Of a stretch of DNA of 64,000 nucleotides, positions 1 to 52,590 are shown one piece after another. The first letter of the stretch is position 1, and every line of letters starts with the position of its first letter. Position numbers and translations under genes: made by a program. Location of the stretch: positions 62,501 to 126,500 of the forward strand of contig JAXRKP010000019.1 of NCBI GenBank assembly GCA_037039925.1. The letters run 5' to 3'. Below the pieces are notes generated by a model. The model saw nothing but the letters and a program-made list of their open reading frames with translations, did no database searches and was not told the DNA's origin. The stretch comes from Doris montereyensis. Taxonomy: Eukaryota > Mollusca > Gastropoda > Nudibranchia > Dorididae.

Positions 1-105
1 CCTTGCATAAACACCCTGAGTCAAAGTGATGTTAAATAAAAGATAAATATATAAAATAACATGTTAAAATATTGATATAAGAACATTGCGTACAAAACGG
101 TGAGT

Positions 106-305
106 ATTAAAATATTATAATAATAAAAATAAGAATTTTTATTTCAATGATAACAATTAAAATATTATAATAATAAAAATAAGAATTTTTATTTCAATGA
201 TAACAATTAAAATATTATAATAATAAAAATAAGAATTTTTATTTCAATGATAACAATTAAAATATTACAATAATAAAAATAAGAATTTTTGTTTCAATGA
301 TAACA
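106..305. repeat. 50-bp tandem repeat, 4 copies
   Basis: Four near-identical units beginning ATTAAAATATTATAATAATA. Copies differ by only a few bases, so the expansion is recent. Confidence 0.95.
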
Positions 306-544
306 AGTCATATGTCATGTGAATCACCAAGGCAAGTGGTGGGCTGGTCAGGGAAAGCTACCATCAGAAATCAGTAAAGACATTGGTCATAGCGGAAACG
401 TGCATGACATAGTCTACAGGATAAACACTGATGGCCTTTGGTTACATGCACCTGCTTCTGGTCTACATAATTGAATGACAGTACATTATGTACTGCGGAA
501 ATAAGTTGAAGAAAACGAGGAACTAAGAATTGGGAAGAACTGGA

Positions 545-905
545 AAGAAGTGTAGTTTCAACAACAAAAACAACAAGTGTAGTTTGAACAACAAGTGTAG
601 TTTGAACAACAAGTGTAGTTTGTAGTTTGAACAACAAGTGTAGTTTGAACAACAAGTGTAGTTTGAACAACAAGTTTGTAGTTTGAACAAGTGTAGTTTG
701 AACAACAAGTGCAGTTTGAACAAGTGCAGTTTAAACCATGAGTGTAGTTTGAACCAGAGGTATAGTTTGAACAACAAGTGCAGTTTGAACAACAAGTGTA
801 GTTTGAACACAAGTGTAGTTTTAACCAGGTGTTGTTTGAACCACAAGTGTAGGTTGAACCATAGGTGTAGTTCGGAGTATATAGGTCTAGTTTTGGAACA
901 TAGGC
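545..905. repeat. 15-18 bp minisatellite
   Basis: Around twenty variants of GTGTAGTTTGAACAACAA with drifted ends. Open reading frames here on both strands are by-products of the repeat. Confidence 0.9.
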
Positions 906-1600
906 ATAGTTAGAATTACAGGTGTTTGTTTTTTGTTAAGTGCCTGATGTTGATAAAAGTATTTGCTCATTTGCGGTTTCATTCATACCAGACTACGGGT
1001 ATTGTTTAATGCTCTGTTTATTTCAATCGCAACAGCATGATAATAGGGTCATTACTATTTATGATCAAACAAATTCATATTTCAAATAAAAGTACTTTTT
1101 AGAAGGACAATAAGAATGTTAAAATACCTGTACATAAAAGTTACTATCTCAATAAGACTTAATGAATCAGTAGGCTTGTTCACATTAATTCAATGACAGT
1201 TGAAATACAGATAAAACCTCAAATGTCTTCTTAGGTTATTTCTTAATCTTCCAGTGAAAGCATAAAATTATAAATGGGAGTTTCTTTTCCCTCATCAATT
1301 TTGTTTTAACAAAAACAAGATTGCTTTTCATTTCCATCATCATTGCAGTGCACATTAAAATCTGTAAAAAAAACAAACAACCAAAACTACAAGAAATGCA
1401 ATCTTGGTTTTTAAAAGGTAACATCACAATGCTTTTCAGCCAATTCAAAATGTTTTGAGTATATCACAGATTTAGCCTTACTGTAAAAATGTACTTGGAA
1501 TGAATGTAAAAAAAGCAACAGGAATTGGTCACCAAAAAGTGTGACAAATGTCACAAACATCACACAGATTGAAAATTGCAGCTCATAGCCACGCCCGCAG
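906..1600. other. non-repetitive stretch, nothing recognised
   Basis: AT-rich, short open frames only, no domain or transposon motif seen on either strand. Confidence 0.5.
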
Positions 1601-1609
1601 CAACATTAC

Positions 1610-1925
1610 AAGCAATACAAAATGTCACAAAATCAAAACAAACAATAAAAAGTGTCTCAAAATCAAAATAAAGGATAAAAGTGTCATAAAATCAAAACAA
1701 GCAATAAAAATGTCACAAAATCAAAACAAACAATAAAAAATGCCACAAAGTCAAAAGAAACAATAACAAAATGTCACAAAATCAAAACAAACAATAAAAA
1801 ATGCCACAAAGTCAAAACAAACACTAACAAAATATCAGAAAATCAAAACAAACAATTTTTAAAAACTCACAAAAATGAAAACAATAAAAATTATCACAAA
1901 ACCAAATTAATCATTGTTTGATTTA
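1610..1925. repeat. ~30-bp A-rich minisatellite
   Basis: Degenerate units of the form AATGTCACAAAATCAAAACA followed by AACAATAAAA. Confidence 0.85.
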
Positions 1926-1939
1926 AGAAAAACTCAATA

Positions 1940-2705
1940 AAAATAATTATAATATATTGAAATCACAGTTCAGCTTTCTTGTGAAAACAAAATCAGTTTC
2001 CAGATTATAAAAAGAATTGTGAAGACGCTCTAATGCATGAAACATTAATTGAGAACAAAATTTAGAATTGAAAACAATGAACCTCATCTTGATACTCATT
2101 GTGCAAAGGAAACGGAGTGGGAGAAGCTTAAATGAAATGTTATATGACATAGTAATAATATGTCTGTCTGTTAATCATAGGTGTAAGGGCAAATAAACTG
2201 TTGTTAAAATAAAGAAACAAACTAACCATGCAGAAATATTCTTTCAAACTTGTTTCAAAATAATATTGTGGTGTACTTCTAAATACAAACGTTAGGATGT
2301 AAAAAAGCATATTCATTTCAGTATGTTCTTCCATAACATCTATAACGATATGACAAGGCACCAATATGGAAAGAAAAAATCTTCATTTTAGTTTCTATGT
2401 ACTTTCTCAATATCTTGCTGCCTCGAAATTATGACCTTAGTTTATTTGATAACTCACAGAAAGCAAACAATTTGTATGGTCACAGACCTCCTATTTCTAT
2501 ACGATAAAAAGTGTAAGCAATCATTAGGTTACAAAATATTGCAGTCAAATAAAAGTTTTAACGAGAGACAAACATGATATCCGACAGGCTAGTAAATTTC
2601 ATTCTCTCGCACTCAACTGAGAGATAGTGAGGTAGGGAGTGAGGAGTCAGTTAATAATTGACTATAACCGGTCTCAATGTAGGCTATCGTTTTTTACATA
2701 ATGCA
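1940..2705. other. downstream flank of the kinesin gene, nothing recognised
   Basis: AT-rich sequence without a supported exon, RNA gene or element. Confidence 0.4.
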
Positions 2706-2708
2706 TTT

Positions 2709-2714
2709 TTTATT
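2709..2714 (-). promoter_or_regulatory. candidate poly(A) signal of the kinesin gene
   Basis: Minus-strand AATAAA about 320 bases after the stop codon. Position is plausible; such hexamers are common in AT-rich DNA. Confidence 0.3.
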
Positions 2715-3030
2715 ACTTTCCCTTGCTAAAACAAATTGTTTTCTTTCTTGTTTTGTTTTTTTTACCTTTCGCGATTATGTTTAGGACTGAGTCTTAGGAC
2801 TTTAAAGAAAGAAAACTATGTGCGTGTTGTGTGTTTGTGTGTAGTAAAACCATGAATAACTTTTAACATGAGAATATGCGTTGGTCTTGAATATGCACGG
2901 TTGTCTGTGAATACAATTCCAGTTAAATGTAGTTCAAACCCACTTTTGGAATGGAGCTTTCCTTGGTAAATGTCTGTCGAGAGAATATTCATCAAAGAAT
3001 TCCGTTCATTAGTCATTTGTAGGCCTGTGG

Positions 3031-42987
<39,957 letters not shown>

Positions 42988-43199
42988 ACCAAACTCTGTT
43001 ATCTTTTAAAAACTTCACCTAAAAGACAAATCTGAGGAAAAAGAATCAAAACAATGAATGAAGTGTCAGTGTCAGAAAAAGACTACAAATATGTTAAAGC
43101 TGTGTTATATTTGTAATGAAATTCAACAATCTTAAATCTGAGTAGCATTCAAGTTTGCTGAATTTCGTTACAAAGTGACATAGTTGATTGACTTGAAAA

Positions 43200-43640
43200 T
43201 ATATAATTAAAATAATGGCCTTTCAATATTTGAAGAAACACAGCAACTACACCCTAACTGCAAGACATGCCCTTTGTGGACGGTTCCACAACCATTCAGT
43301 TCCCTACACAGACTTGGACAGTGAATAGGCAATTCTCCTGCGCCTCTTGCAATGTCATTTATGCTCTTTGCTGCAGTCATTGTGGAATGACTTACATCGG
43401 AGAAGCTGGCTTGCACCTCTCCAAAGATTTGGCCATCACAGGAGAGATATTGAAAACTGCGAAAGCAAGCCGGTGCTTTTGCATTTTAATGGGCCAGGAT
43501 ATCGAGGAACCCATGACCTGAAAGTGTGCATTCTCAGGTCATGCACCGGCAGTGCTGAGTCTAGGAAGTCAATAAAGAACCAACTTATAATAAGATTGGG
43601 CACAACCCTGATGGTATAAACGTCTTACACCAATTCATAT
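43200..43640 (+). mobile_element. Penelope-like element, GIY-YIG endonuclease fragment
   Basis: Translation gives a Cys-containing block NCKTCPFVDGSTTIQF, then CASCNVIYALCCSHCGMTYI and GEAG, followed in another frame by FGHHRRDIENCESKP-type and LKVCILRSCTGSAESRKSIK. This is the zinc-linker plus GIY-YIG nuclease (here A-L-C-C...T-Y-I-G-E) found at the C terminus of Penelope-like retroelements. At least two frame breaks and no reverse transcriptase upstream, so a 5'-truncated dead copy. Confidence 0.75.
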
Positions 43641-44530
43641 AATTTTCACTAGCCATAGTCGGGCAAACGCTATCACTATCCCTGACCCTTCACCATCCGC
43701 CCTACCACCCCCCCTTCCATATCCTAGGCAAAGTTGGGTCTCTCCGATTGTTCATCCCCTGTGTGCTTGTCTATAGTATTCTTTTTTGTTCTCCTTTGCA
43801 CATTACTCCTTGTTCATGACTATCCGATGTAACTTTGTGCACAGCTTCATACCATTAAGGGATACAGCCTCATCGCTAGGGACGCATTCTTTTCTATTTT
43901 AAGGACTCAAGCTTCAGCAGCATAAATCTGCTAGTGTTATCTGGCATTTCAGATAAGTCATTTGCTCTATCCCCTTAACTGAATCGATACATTTGTAAAT
44001 TGTATACATTTCATACCTTTATTTTAAATTTTTAACTTGTTGATTCCTTCTCTATCATTTCTTTTTTCTAGACCTAGATTTAGTCTTGTCCTCTTCTTCC
44101 ATTCTTGTTTCCCATACTCACACCTCTCCCTTCTCTCTCTTCTTCTTTTTCTCTCTCTCTCTCGCCATTCATTACTTACTTATTTTCATACTTTTATTTC
44201 ATTCTATTTTTTCTAGATCTGAACCTTCCATTCTCACTCCTATATTCTTCACTTTCCCTTCTACTCATTCTTCTTATTATCACCGTCTTTTTCATTCTTT
44301 CTTCCTCCTTTCTGTGTGTCTTCTGACATCACACTGTGTGATGCCTTAATTAGTGTTTAGATCTAGATTCTAGATATTTTTCATTTGTTGTCTGACAAAG
44401 GGTTATACCCAAAACATCACATGTTTATTCCGTCTCTATTGGTGCAGTTGTCATTTATTGTTGTTTTTCACAAGTAACTACACAATGTAATTTCCTGTTT
44501 AAGGATCAATAAAGGGCATCTTATCTTTGT
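43641..44530 (+). other. pyrimidine-rich flank, possibly 3' UTR of the Penelope-like element
   Basis: C/T-rich, no coding sign; ends near AGGATCAATAAAGGGCATCT. Frames at 44.1-44.3 kb are compositional. Confidence 0.3.
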
Positions 44531-45239
44531 ACTTGTTTGACCCAGAAATGAATGTAACTAAAAAAAGCAGCTACTTAGTTTTTAATACTTATGCCAAATA
44601 GCGGTTCTTTAATTGCAATTTACCCCCGTCAACCATTGTAGTGATCTAAGGTCAAATAGTGTTAACTATCAGATGTAAGAATTTCATTGGGCACTCCTTA
44701 AAACTAGAAAAGCGGTTTGCTCAGCCAACGCAATGACTGCCACACGTTAACTGGCTTGCTGACAGTCATCGCCGCAGCGAGGCTGCCCACAAAGTTTTAC
44801 AAGTTCACTGGCTAGTGTGACTTCTGACCAGGCCATCACCAATCTATAGAATTCAGTCGCATGGCAATCATCTAGTCTCACCCAAGCCAAGCTAGGATGA
44901 TTCCATTCTTTTCAATTAAGTAGGAAAGAACAAGACCAATTACATGTTTGTGCAAACACATATTCTTATTATCATTACACACACTCTCAAAACAGACCAG
45001 CTCACATTTACACCCTCTAGCGATGGATTTGTCCTAGTAGTGTAGTAGGATCATCCCATTTTACAATAGGGGTGGCCAATAAATGAAAGTTGTATAATCA
45101 AGCCTACTTCATGCATATTACAGCTGTAAGCATCGTTACCACCAGTTGTCCAAGGCAAAAACAATGATCGACACATCCCTTTTGAAATAGACTCAAATGA
45201 ATGCCTTTTGGACATAAGCTTATGAGCCTGAACGCATCC
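44531..45239. other. no recognised feature
   Basis: Unique-looking sequence, no domain, RNA or terminal repeat found. Confidence 0.4.
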
Positions 45240-48080
45240 TTTTTTCTTTCTTTATCAGCTCCCATTCTACTTTCAGGTGTATGAGTTTAGGTGCATGAAA
45301 TGACCTTTCTCCAGGCTGCCCTGTCCTGACATCCTATGTTTCCTTCCATGAAATTTTAATTTCTTTGCTTTAATGCCTCTTTTATATCTTCTTCCCACCT
45401 TCTCCGAGGTCTGCCTTTTAGTTTTTTACCTTGAGTTTTAGCACTGTATACTGTATTCCCTACTGCCTGAGGTCCAGGTTTCGCTGCCATTGAGGAGAGT
45501 AGGACAATAAATTTTGGTTTTTGTTGACAATTCTTGTTTACCTACAAATGCCTTTCCCAGATGGTTATATATTGCATTTACCTTTTGGATTCTCTGGCTG
45601 ATTTCTTCTCTTAGTTTTCCCTCTGAGTTAATCATTACTCCTAGGTAATTGTAGCTTTGAACTTGTTCTAAATTCTCCTGCCCAATTTAAGATTTTGTGT
45701 TTTAGCTTCCTAGTTACTAGCATTGTTTTGGTTTTCTTTGCATTTACTCTCATTCCTCTTTTATTTAATTCATTATTCATCATGTTGATATTCGACTAGA
45801 AGTCTCTTTCTGATTTTCCAAACAGAAATAAATCATCAGCAAATGAAAGCATTGATACATTTACTGGTTTGAGCTTCCACATACCTACATTCATTTTCAT
45901 CCTTTGTGAGGATACCTTTGCGACTGAATCCGTAAATGTGATAAACAAAGAGGACTTAGGATACAACCCTGTCTTACTCCTATATCTACATCAAATTCCT
46001 CAGATACATTTCCAGCTACTCTCACTGCACATGTTGGTTTATTGTAAAAACCTTTAATGGCTTCTATTGAATTTTGCTCTACATTGTGTTTTTTTAAGGA
46101 ATGCCCTAGTTCGTCCCTTCTCACAGTGTCAAATGCCTTTTCTAAGTCAATAAAACACAGGTGCAAGTCAATGTTTCTCTCAAGGAATTTTTCTATTATT
46201 TGTCTAATTGTAAATATGTGGTCTTCTATACTTCTTCCTGGTCTAAATCCACTCTGATGTTCTTCAATCTGATCCTCTACTCTTTTCCTTAGTCTCATTT
46301 CCAGTATCCTGGCATACACTTTTCCTGGTACGTTTAGTAGTGATATCCTTCTATAGTTTGAGCATTCCATAGTTTATCCTTTCTTGTGTATTGATACTAC
46401 GGTTCCCTTCTTCCAATCGTCTGGCACCTGTTTGGACTTCCATGCTTGTTGACATATTGCATGTAGTAGTTTGTCTGCCTCTCTCCCTTGGTTTTTAATC
46501 CTTTCTGAATAAAAATTAATCAAGGGGCATTTCCTAATTTCACTTTTCTTATAGCTGTTTGGAGTTCTTCCATTGAGATATCTACATCTTCAGCTATCTC
46601 CTCTGGATTACTTATTACTCTTACTAATTGATCTTTACTCCTTATTTCATATGTTCTGAGGGATTATGTAATTTTAAAAATACTTTTCTCCACGTTTCCA
46701 TGATTTTACTGTCTTTTTCATTATTGCTCCTTTGGCGTTCTTAATTTGTCATATTGGGCATGCTTTGGTCTTTCTCATGCTCTTCATTGCTCCCCAGAAC
46801 AGCTTTTGATTTCCTTGATAGCTTTCTTGAAGTCTTTATCCAAACTCTTCCCACTGTTCCTGTTTTGCTTTCCTAACTTCCTCTTTGGCGACAGTTCTTT
46901 TACTCACATAATCTATCCTTTCCTCTGGTCTCTTTGTTTACAAGTATTTTGCTTTTCTTTGATCTTAGTCTTGACATTCTCATTCCACCATGCTGTTCTT
47001 TTCCTATCTCCTTTAATTTGTTTCCTACCACAGACCTCTTCAATACAACTGACGAGTGTTTCTTTATACATTTGCCACTTTTCTTCTATTGTGATTTCCT
47101 TCAGATCCATCTGTCTTTCACTGATAAATCTTTTTATCCTGGATTGGTATTATATCTGTTTTACTATTGGTTTATTTAGTTCTTCTATTTTGAGTTTAGC
47201 AGCTTTCTTCTCTTTCTTTTCTGTTTGTTTTCTTCAGTGAGTAATCTCATTTTGGTTATCAAAAGGTGATGATCACTACATATTTCAGCTCCTCTGTTTA
47301 CTCTTGCATCCATTGTACTGTAAAAAAAGGGAGCTGCTAAATATTATGTAGTCTATGATTGACTTTTCACATCTACCTTCATTTACTCTTGTATATTTGT
47401 GGATATCTTTATGAGGAAAAAAATGTGTTAGCTATTTTTTATGTTATTCTTTAGGCAAAAATCTATTAGTCTCCCTCCATTTGGAGAAGTTGTTGTCTCT
47501 TCTTCTTTACCTATCACTCCTCCTGATGTTTCTACATTGTTGCCTACTCTAGCGTTTAAATCTCCTAAAACCATTAGTTCCTTTTTGGGTTTGAGATTCT
47601 CTGCCGCTAGTTGTAAATAGTTTTTGAAGATGTCTTTTTTTCTTTGGTGGCATGTTCGTTTGGTCCATAAGCTATTAATAATTTAATTTCTCTTCCTTTT
47701 GGTTTAATAGTTACCTCTAATAGCCGTGGACTTATAAATTTCCAACTTTCTAGTAGTTTTTCTTGCCTTTATGCATTAGGAGGTCTACTCTGTTCTAGCT
47801 CTATCTTTGACATCTACACCTGAAAAGATTAAAGTATGATTTGGTCCTACATTTTCTTTTTTGTCCATCTTTGTTTCTGTAAAGGCCAAAATGTCTACTG
47901 AATTTTTCTTTCTTCAGCTTATTATTTTAACTCTTTTCCATTTATTGCCCTAATATTCCATGTTCCAATTAATCACAGTCCGTGTTCTTTTCCAGAGTCT
48001 TTGAAAGTTCAATATAATATCATCATATTTTTTTGAATCAGTTTGGTTTTGGATAAGCAGGGATTGGTCCAAGGTAGATG
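45240..48080 (-). mobile_element. decayed LINE (non-LTR retrotransposon), nearly full length
   Basis: Minus-strand order is right for one element: APE-type endonuclease at 47,300-47,900 (TETKMDKKENVGPNHTLIFS, then LMVLGDLNARVGNN and HKDIHKYTRVNEGRCEKSII), reverse transcriptase at 45,897-46,370 (YRRISLLNVPGKVYARILEM, SGFRPGRSIEDHIF, CFIDLEKAFDTV), and a C-terminal segment at 45,290-45,640 (LLNGSETWTSG). Many stops and frameshifts; inactive. Confidence 0.85.
45897..46370 (-). pseudogene. LINE reverse-transcriptase fragment
   Basis: 157-codon open stretch with fingers/palm motifs R-R-I-S-L-L-N, Q-x-G-F-R-x-G-R-S and F-I-D-L-E-K-A-F-D, then GVRQGCILSPL. The catalytic YADD box is not in this open stretch; the frame breaks before it. 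Confidence 0.85.
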
Positions 48081-48089
48081 TGAGGTTGC

Positions 48090-48245
48090 GAAAGGTCCGC
48101 TACCAGGCCTTGTTATTTGTAGCGGTTAAACCTTAGCTCTTTGGTTGCTCAAAACCATGAGTGATAAGGCAGCAAGTTGTCATTTTCTGTCAGGTTAACT
48201 CCTTAGCCTTTGGTCAACCAAGATCTGCCTGTGAAGGCAGCAGGA
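48090..48245. repeat. ~69-bp direct repeat at the LINE 5' end, 2 copies
   Basis: GTTAAACCTTAGCTCTTTGG...AAGGCAGCAAG and GTTAACTCCTTAGCCTTTGG...AAGGCAGCAGG are diverged tandem copies, possibly repeated 5'-UTR monomers. Confidence 0.5.
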
Positions 48246-50830
48246 AAATCTGGAGGGCGGAAATTTCAAAAAAATGGATGAATGATGGTCGATGAAGATG
48301 TAAAAAATTGAAGATAGACGGAGAAGATGAAAAAAATGAAGCAAGACAGAGAAGACAAAGAAATGAAGAAAATTGACAGTGACGGAGAAGCCCACGAAAA
48401 AATTGATGAGAGACAGTAAAGAAGGAGAAGACAAAAAAATTGAAGAAGTAACAGAGATGGAGGAGACAACTGCCAAGGGGTTGGAATGAATGATGATGAG
48501 AAGACAACAAAATTGAAGAAAGAAGGAAAAGCAGAAAAAATTGAAGAAAGATCGGAAAGACAAAAACAATTGTAAAAAGACAGAGAAGACAAAAAATTGA
48601 CGAGAGAGAAAGAAGGAGAAGACGAAAAATTGAAGAAGCAACAAAGAGGAGAAGACAACATAAATGAATCAAAAACGGAGAAAAGAAAAAATTGAAAATA
48701 GGAGACAAAAAAGAATTGAAATAAAGACGGAGAAGATGGAAAAAAAATTATTGAGAAAGACCAAAAAATTGAAGAAAGAAAATTGAAAGAAACTAAAACA
48801 TTACATTAAGAAAGATGAGAAGACGAAAAAGATGGAGAAAAAACAATGAAAAAATGAAAAGGCGGAGAAGGAAAAGATAAAAAATTGTGTGAAAAAAAAA
48901 AGAAGAATCAATTAAAGATGAAATACAAAAGAGAAAAAAGGGACAAAATGAAGACGAAGAAAAATTGAAGAATGAAAAAGTAAGAAAAATAGAGAAGACG
49001 AAAAAACTGAAGAATGACTGCAAAGACAGAGAAAAGATCAAAAAATACAGAGAAGGTGAAAATATTTAAGAAAAAGGGACTCAAGACAGAGAAGATTGAA
49101 AAAAATTTAAGAAAGAAGGAAAAGACTAAAAAAATTGAAGAAAGATGGAGAAGACGTTTAAGAAAAAAATTGAAGAACAGAGATGAAGAAGACGAAAAAT
49201 TGAAGAAAGAAGGAAAAGACAAACAAATTTAAGAAAAGGTAAAACAAAAATAATTTTGAAAAAATTTAGGAAAGACAGAAAACGAAAAAATTGAACAGAG
49301 ATGAAGAGAAGAAAAGAAAACGGAGAAAGATGAAAGAATTGAAGAAAGACGGAGAAAAAATTATTTAGAAAGACAGAGAAGACAAAAAAAATTGAAGTAA
49401 GACAGAGAAAGACGGAGAAAATGAAAATGAAAAAACAAATAACAGAAAAAAAAAGAAATTTAAGAAAGACAGGAGAAAAGAAAAAGATGAAGAAAGACGG
49501 ATTTTCGTTGAAAAAAAAGAAAATGAAAAAATTGAAGAAGGCAAACACAGAGAAGAAAAAATTGAAAGGACAAGAAAAACTCAGATTGATATTCTGCCCT
49601 TATGGGTGAAAGACTGGGGAGGGGGTAAAGACAGAGCTGGGAAGCCAAAAAAAGGTCATTCTCTCAAGAAAGATAGAGTAAAGAAGACAAATGAAAGGGT
49701 GGCTCCCATTTTGCCCAATGTAATTCACTGGAGCCAAAATGGACAGGTTAAGCCGCAGGGATCCACAACTGGCCCCGAACCAGCTGAGGCCATAATTTGA
49801 GTCTCCATTTCAATGGAAGAAAGATGGAAAAGACAAAGAAATTAAAGATAAAGAAAGACAAATAAAGCAGAGAAGGCAAAAATGGATGAATGATGGTATA
49901 GAATTGAAGAAAGAAGATGAAAAAATTGAACAAAAACGGAAAGGACGAAAAATTGAAAGAAGAAGGTGAAAAAATTGAACAAAACAGAAAGGACGAAAGA
50001 ATTGAAGAAAGAAGTGAAAAATTTTATGAAAAACGGAGAAAAAAATAATTGAAGAAAGACGGAGAAGACGAAAAAATTGAAGAAGACAGAAAAGACGAAA
50101 AAATTGATGAAAGACGGTAAAGAAGGAGAAGATGAAAAAATTGAAGATAGACGGAGAAGACGGAAAAATTGAAGAAAAACGACAGAGACAGAGAAGACAA
50201 AAACATTGAAGAAAAGACGGTAAACGAAGAAGATGAAAAAATTGAAAAGAGACAGAGAAGACGAAAAATGAAAGACAGACGGAGAAGACGAAAAAATTGA
50301 AGAAAAACCAGAGACGGAGAAGACGAAAAATTGAAGAAAGACAGTAAAGCCGATGAAGATGAAAAAATTGAAGAGAAACGGAGAAGGCGAAAAAATTGAA
50401 AAAAAAAACTCAAGAAAATCGACAGTGACGGAGAAGATGAAAACATTTAAGAAAGATGGAGAAGACAAACAAATTTAAGAAAGACGGTACAAACGAAAGA
50501 ATTGAAGAAAGACTGCAAAAACAAAAATATTGAAGAAAGACAGAGAAGATGAAAAAATGGAAGAAAGACAGTAAAGCCGAAAAAGTTGAAGAAAGACGGC
50601 AAAGACAAAGAAGACGGAAAATTTGAAGAAAGACAGAGAGGCGAACAAATTGCAGAAAGATGGAGAAGGTGAAGAAGAAAAAATTGAAGAAAGACGGAGG
50701 AGACGAAAGAATTACAGAAAGACAGAGAAGACGAAACAATCGAAGAAATATGACAAAAACCGAGAAGACAAGAAAAGTAAAAAGACGTGATAAAGATCTA
50801 AAAGAAATAGAAGAAAATGACAAGGATAAG
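48245..50830. repeat. 2.6-kb purine-rich ~28-bp minisatellite
   Basis: Degenerate units GAAAAAATTGAAGAAAGACG followed by GAGAAGAC. A unique insert lies at about 49,570-49,820. The minus strand gives long Phe/Ser-rich frames and the plus strand Lys/Glu-rich ones; both follow from composition. Confidence 0.95.
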
Positions 50831-50869
50831 CAAGTGAAAACAACGATGGCAATGAAAATGAACAGAGGA

Positions 50870-52575
50870 TGACAAGATTGACATGTCCGTTTCTATGTTG
50901 TGTTTATGTTTATGGACTGGATTCATGTGGATCAGTAGGCCTAATTTCAGCAGAAAGCTGAGTAAGTGTTTGACAGATTGGTAACGGTAGACCGAGATAG
51001 CTTTAAATTTCTGGATCTTAATCTCTTCCTACACATGGGAGGTCTCTGATTCTGATAATATTTTTGCTCATTTTTGTGCTATGTCAAATTTGAAAGTATT
51101 AGATTTCTGTTGCGAACTGTTCTTTGTTTGAAGTCAAAGCTCAAACGAGGTTTGAAGTCGATTGAATCTGATTTCGAATGTAGACTCAATAAAGGAAGTG
51201 TTATCTTTATAGGCAATACGCATGTGCAGTAAGTCAAATGCAACTGATCACTTAGAAACCGCGAACACTGCGCCGACGCAGCTAGTTTCGCGCTCACTTT
51301 AGACATGCATGGTCTTAGTTTACTGGCTGGCACAAAAAGATCTGTACGTGCGACTAGCTGCAAACACAAGGTGCGCACAGTCTATGTTTACGGCCCAACG
51401 TATCTTTATGATTATTATTTAGACAAAACCCTCTGAAAAAGATTTGGCGAGGTATTCCTATCTGGCCAACCATTTCTGGGTCAAATAGGACATCAATTGT
51501 TAAGGAGTACCTTTTATTGAATATAAAATATAATCTGTCTGTATTTGTTCTTCTATTATTTTAAGACTTTTAATGGGGTGGGGGTGGGTATGGTAGACCC
51601 TGAAATATATTTAAAATGGGAATGTTGCCGCTGATAAAGATTGCAGGAGTGCCATCGAACAAAAGAGAAAGGAGTGAAAAGATAATGCACAAAGTTTAAT
51701 CTCAGGATGAAAAATATTAACAAACAATCAAAGGTGAGACGATCTGTCAGTTATTTAATATTATGAGAAAGAAAGATCGTTGGGAAAAGTGACGACGCAA
51801 TGAAACTAAGGACGCGGCGCCATTTTGTTTGGAGACTTCAATATTGAAAACCGTATACTCTTCACATGTGAGGAGATTTTCTGATCTATTGCCATCAAAA
51901 TTTTAAATTATGTAGGTATGAATCAGGATTGAAATCACATAAAAGTTGTTTCATACTTGAACAGGTCACAAATCCTATCACTTTCAATGGAACATAGCCG
52001 ACAGGCCTTGGGAGCCTTGTAGTTCAGTGTAAATAAACACAACTGCGCATGTGCAAGATTTTAATACAGCAAAAAAGTTGGAAAAGTCTTAATCGATACC
52101 GTAATATGCTGCATATATTGTCAATGTCGATTCCATCATTGAAATGAGGATATATATCTGAATGAATCTCATAATATTTCATTAAAGAATATAATTTTCA
52201 TGTCAAAACTACAGTAAAAGGATCAATCAGTACGATCTTGCCGTAAAAGACATTATTTCATTGTTAATGAAATAATGAATTTTAAATAGCACGAGTATCA
52301 AATTGATAAGATCGATATACATACAGTAAGAGAAAATCGATTCGAAATAGAAACTGAAAACAGTGGCAGGCCTGGTAAGCCAGCGGTAGCAAACGATGTG
52401 TTCCAGCTGTCGGCAATTGATGAGCTGCATCTATGTCTCATATGCCAGCCCGCAGACATTATCTACGAGATATAAATCGTTTTAGTATCAGATACAAATT
52501 TTGTTAATCACACATTGATATTTTGGTTAGCAATCCTAATCATTCATCAACAGGAGCAGAGCTGCAACCATCCTG
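50870..52575. other. upstream region of the AF9-like gene
   Basis: No coding feature. Contains GGACGCGGCGCCATTTTGTT near 51,815, a YY1-type CGCCATTTT motif often found at housekeeping start sites, which is a candidate core promoter. Confidence 0.3.
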
Positions 52576-52590
52576 ATGGCTTCCAAAGAT
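52576..52590 (+). CDS. AF9-like exon 1 (start codon)
   Basis: ATG encoding MASKD, donor GTGAGC, phase 0. Family proteins start MAS/MAD in the same position before the first YEATS strand. A possible CAACAG acceptor 23 bases upstream may mark a 5'-UTR intron. Confidence 0.7.

Noticed and set aside
46746..47240. Plus-strand 164-codon frame with hydrophobic stretches
   Set aside because: It is antisense to the LINE endonuclease/reverse-transcriptase region.
48195..50823. Long Phe/Ser-rich minus-strand frames that resemble membrane proteins
   Set aside because: Overlapping frames on both strands follow from the purine minisatellite; no start context, domain or conserved pattern.
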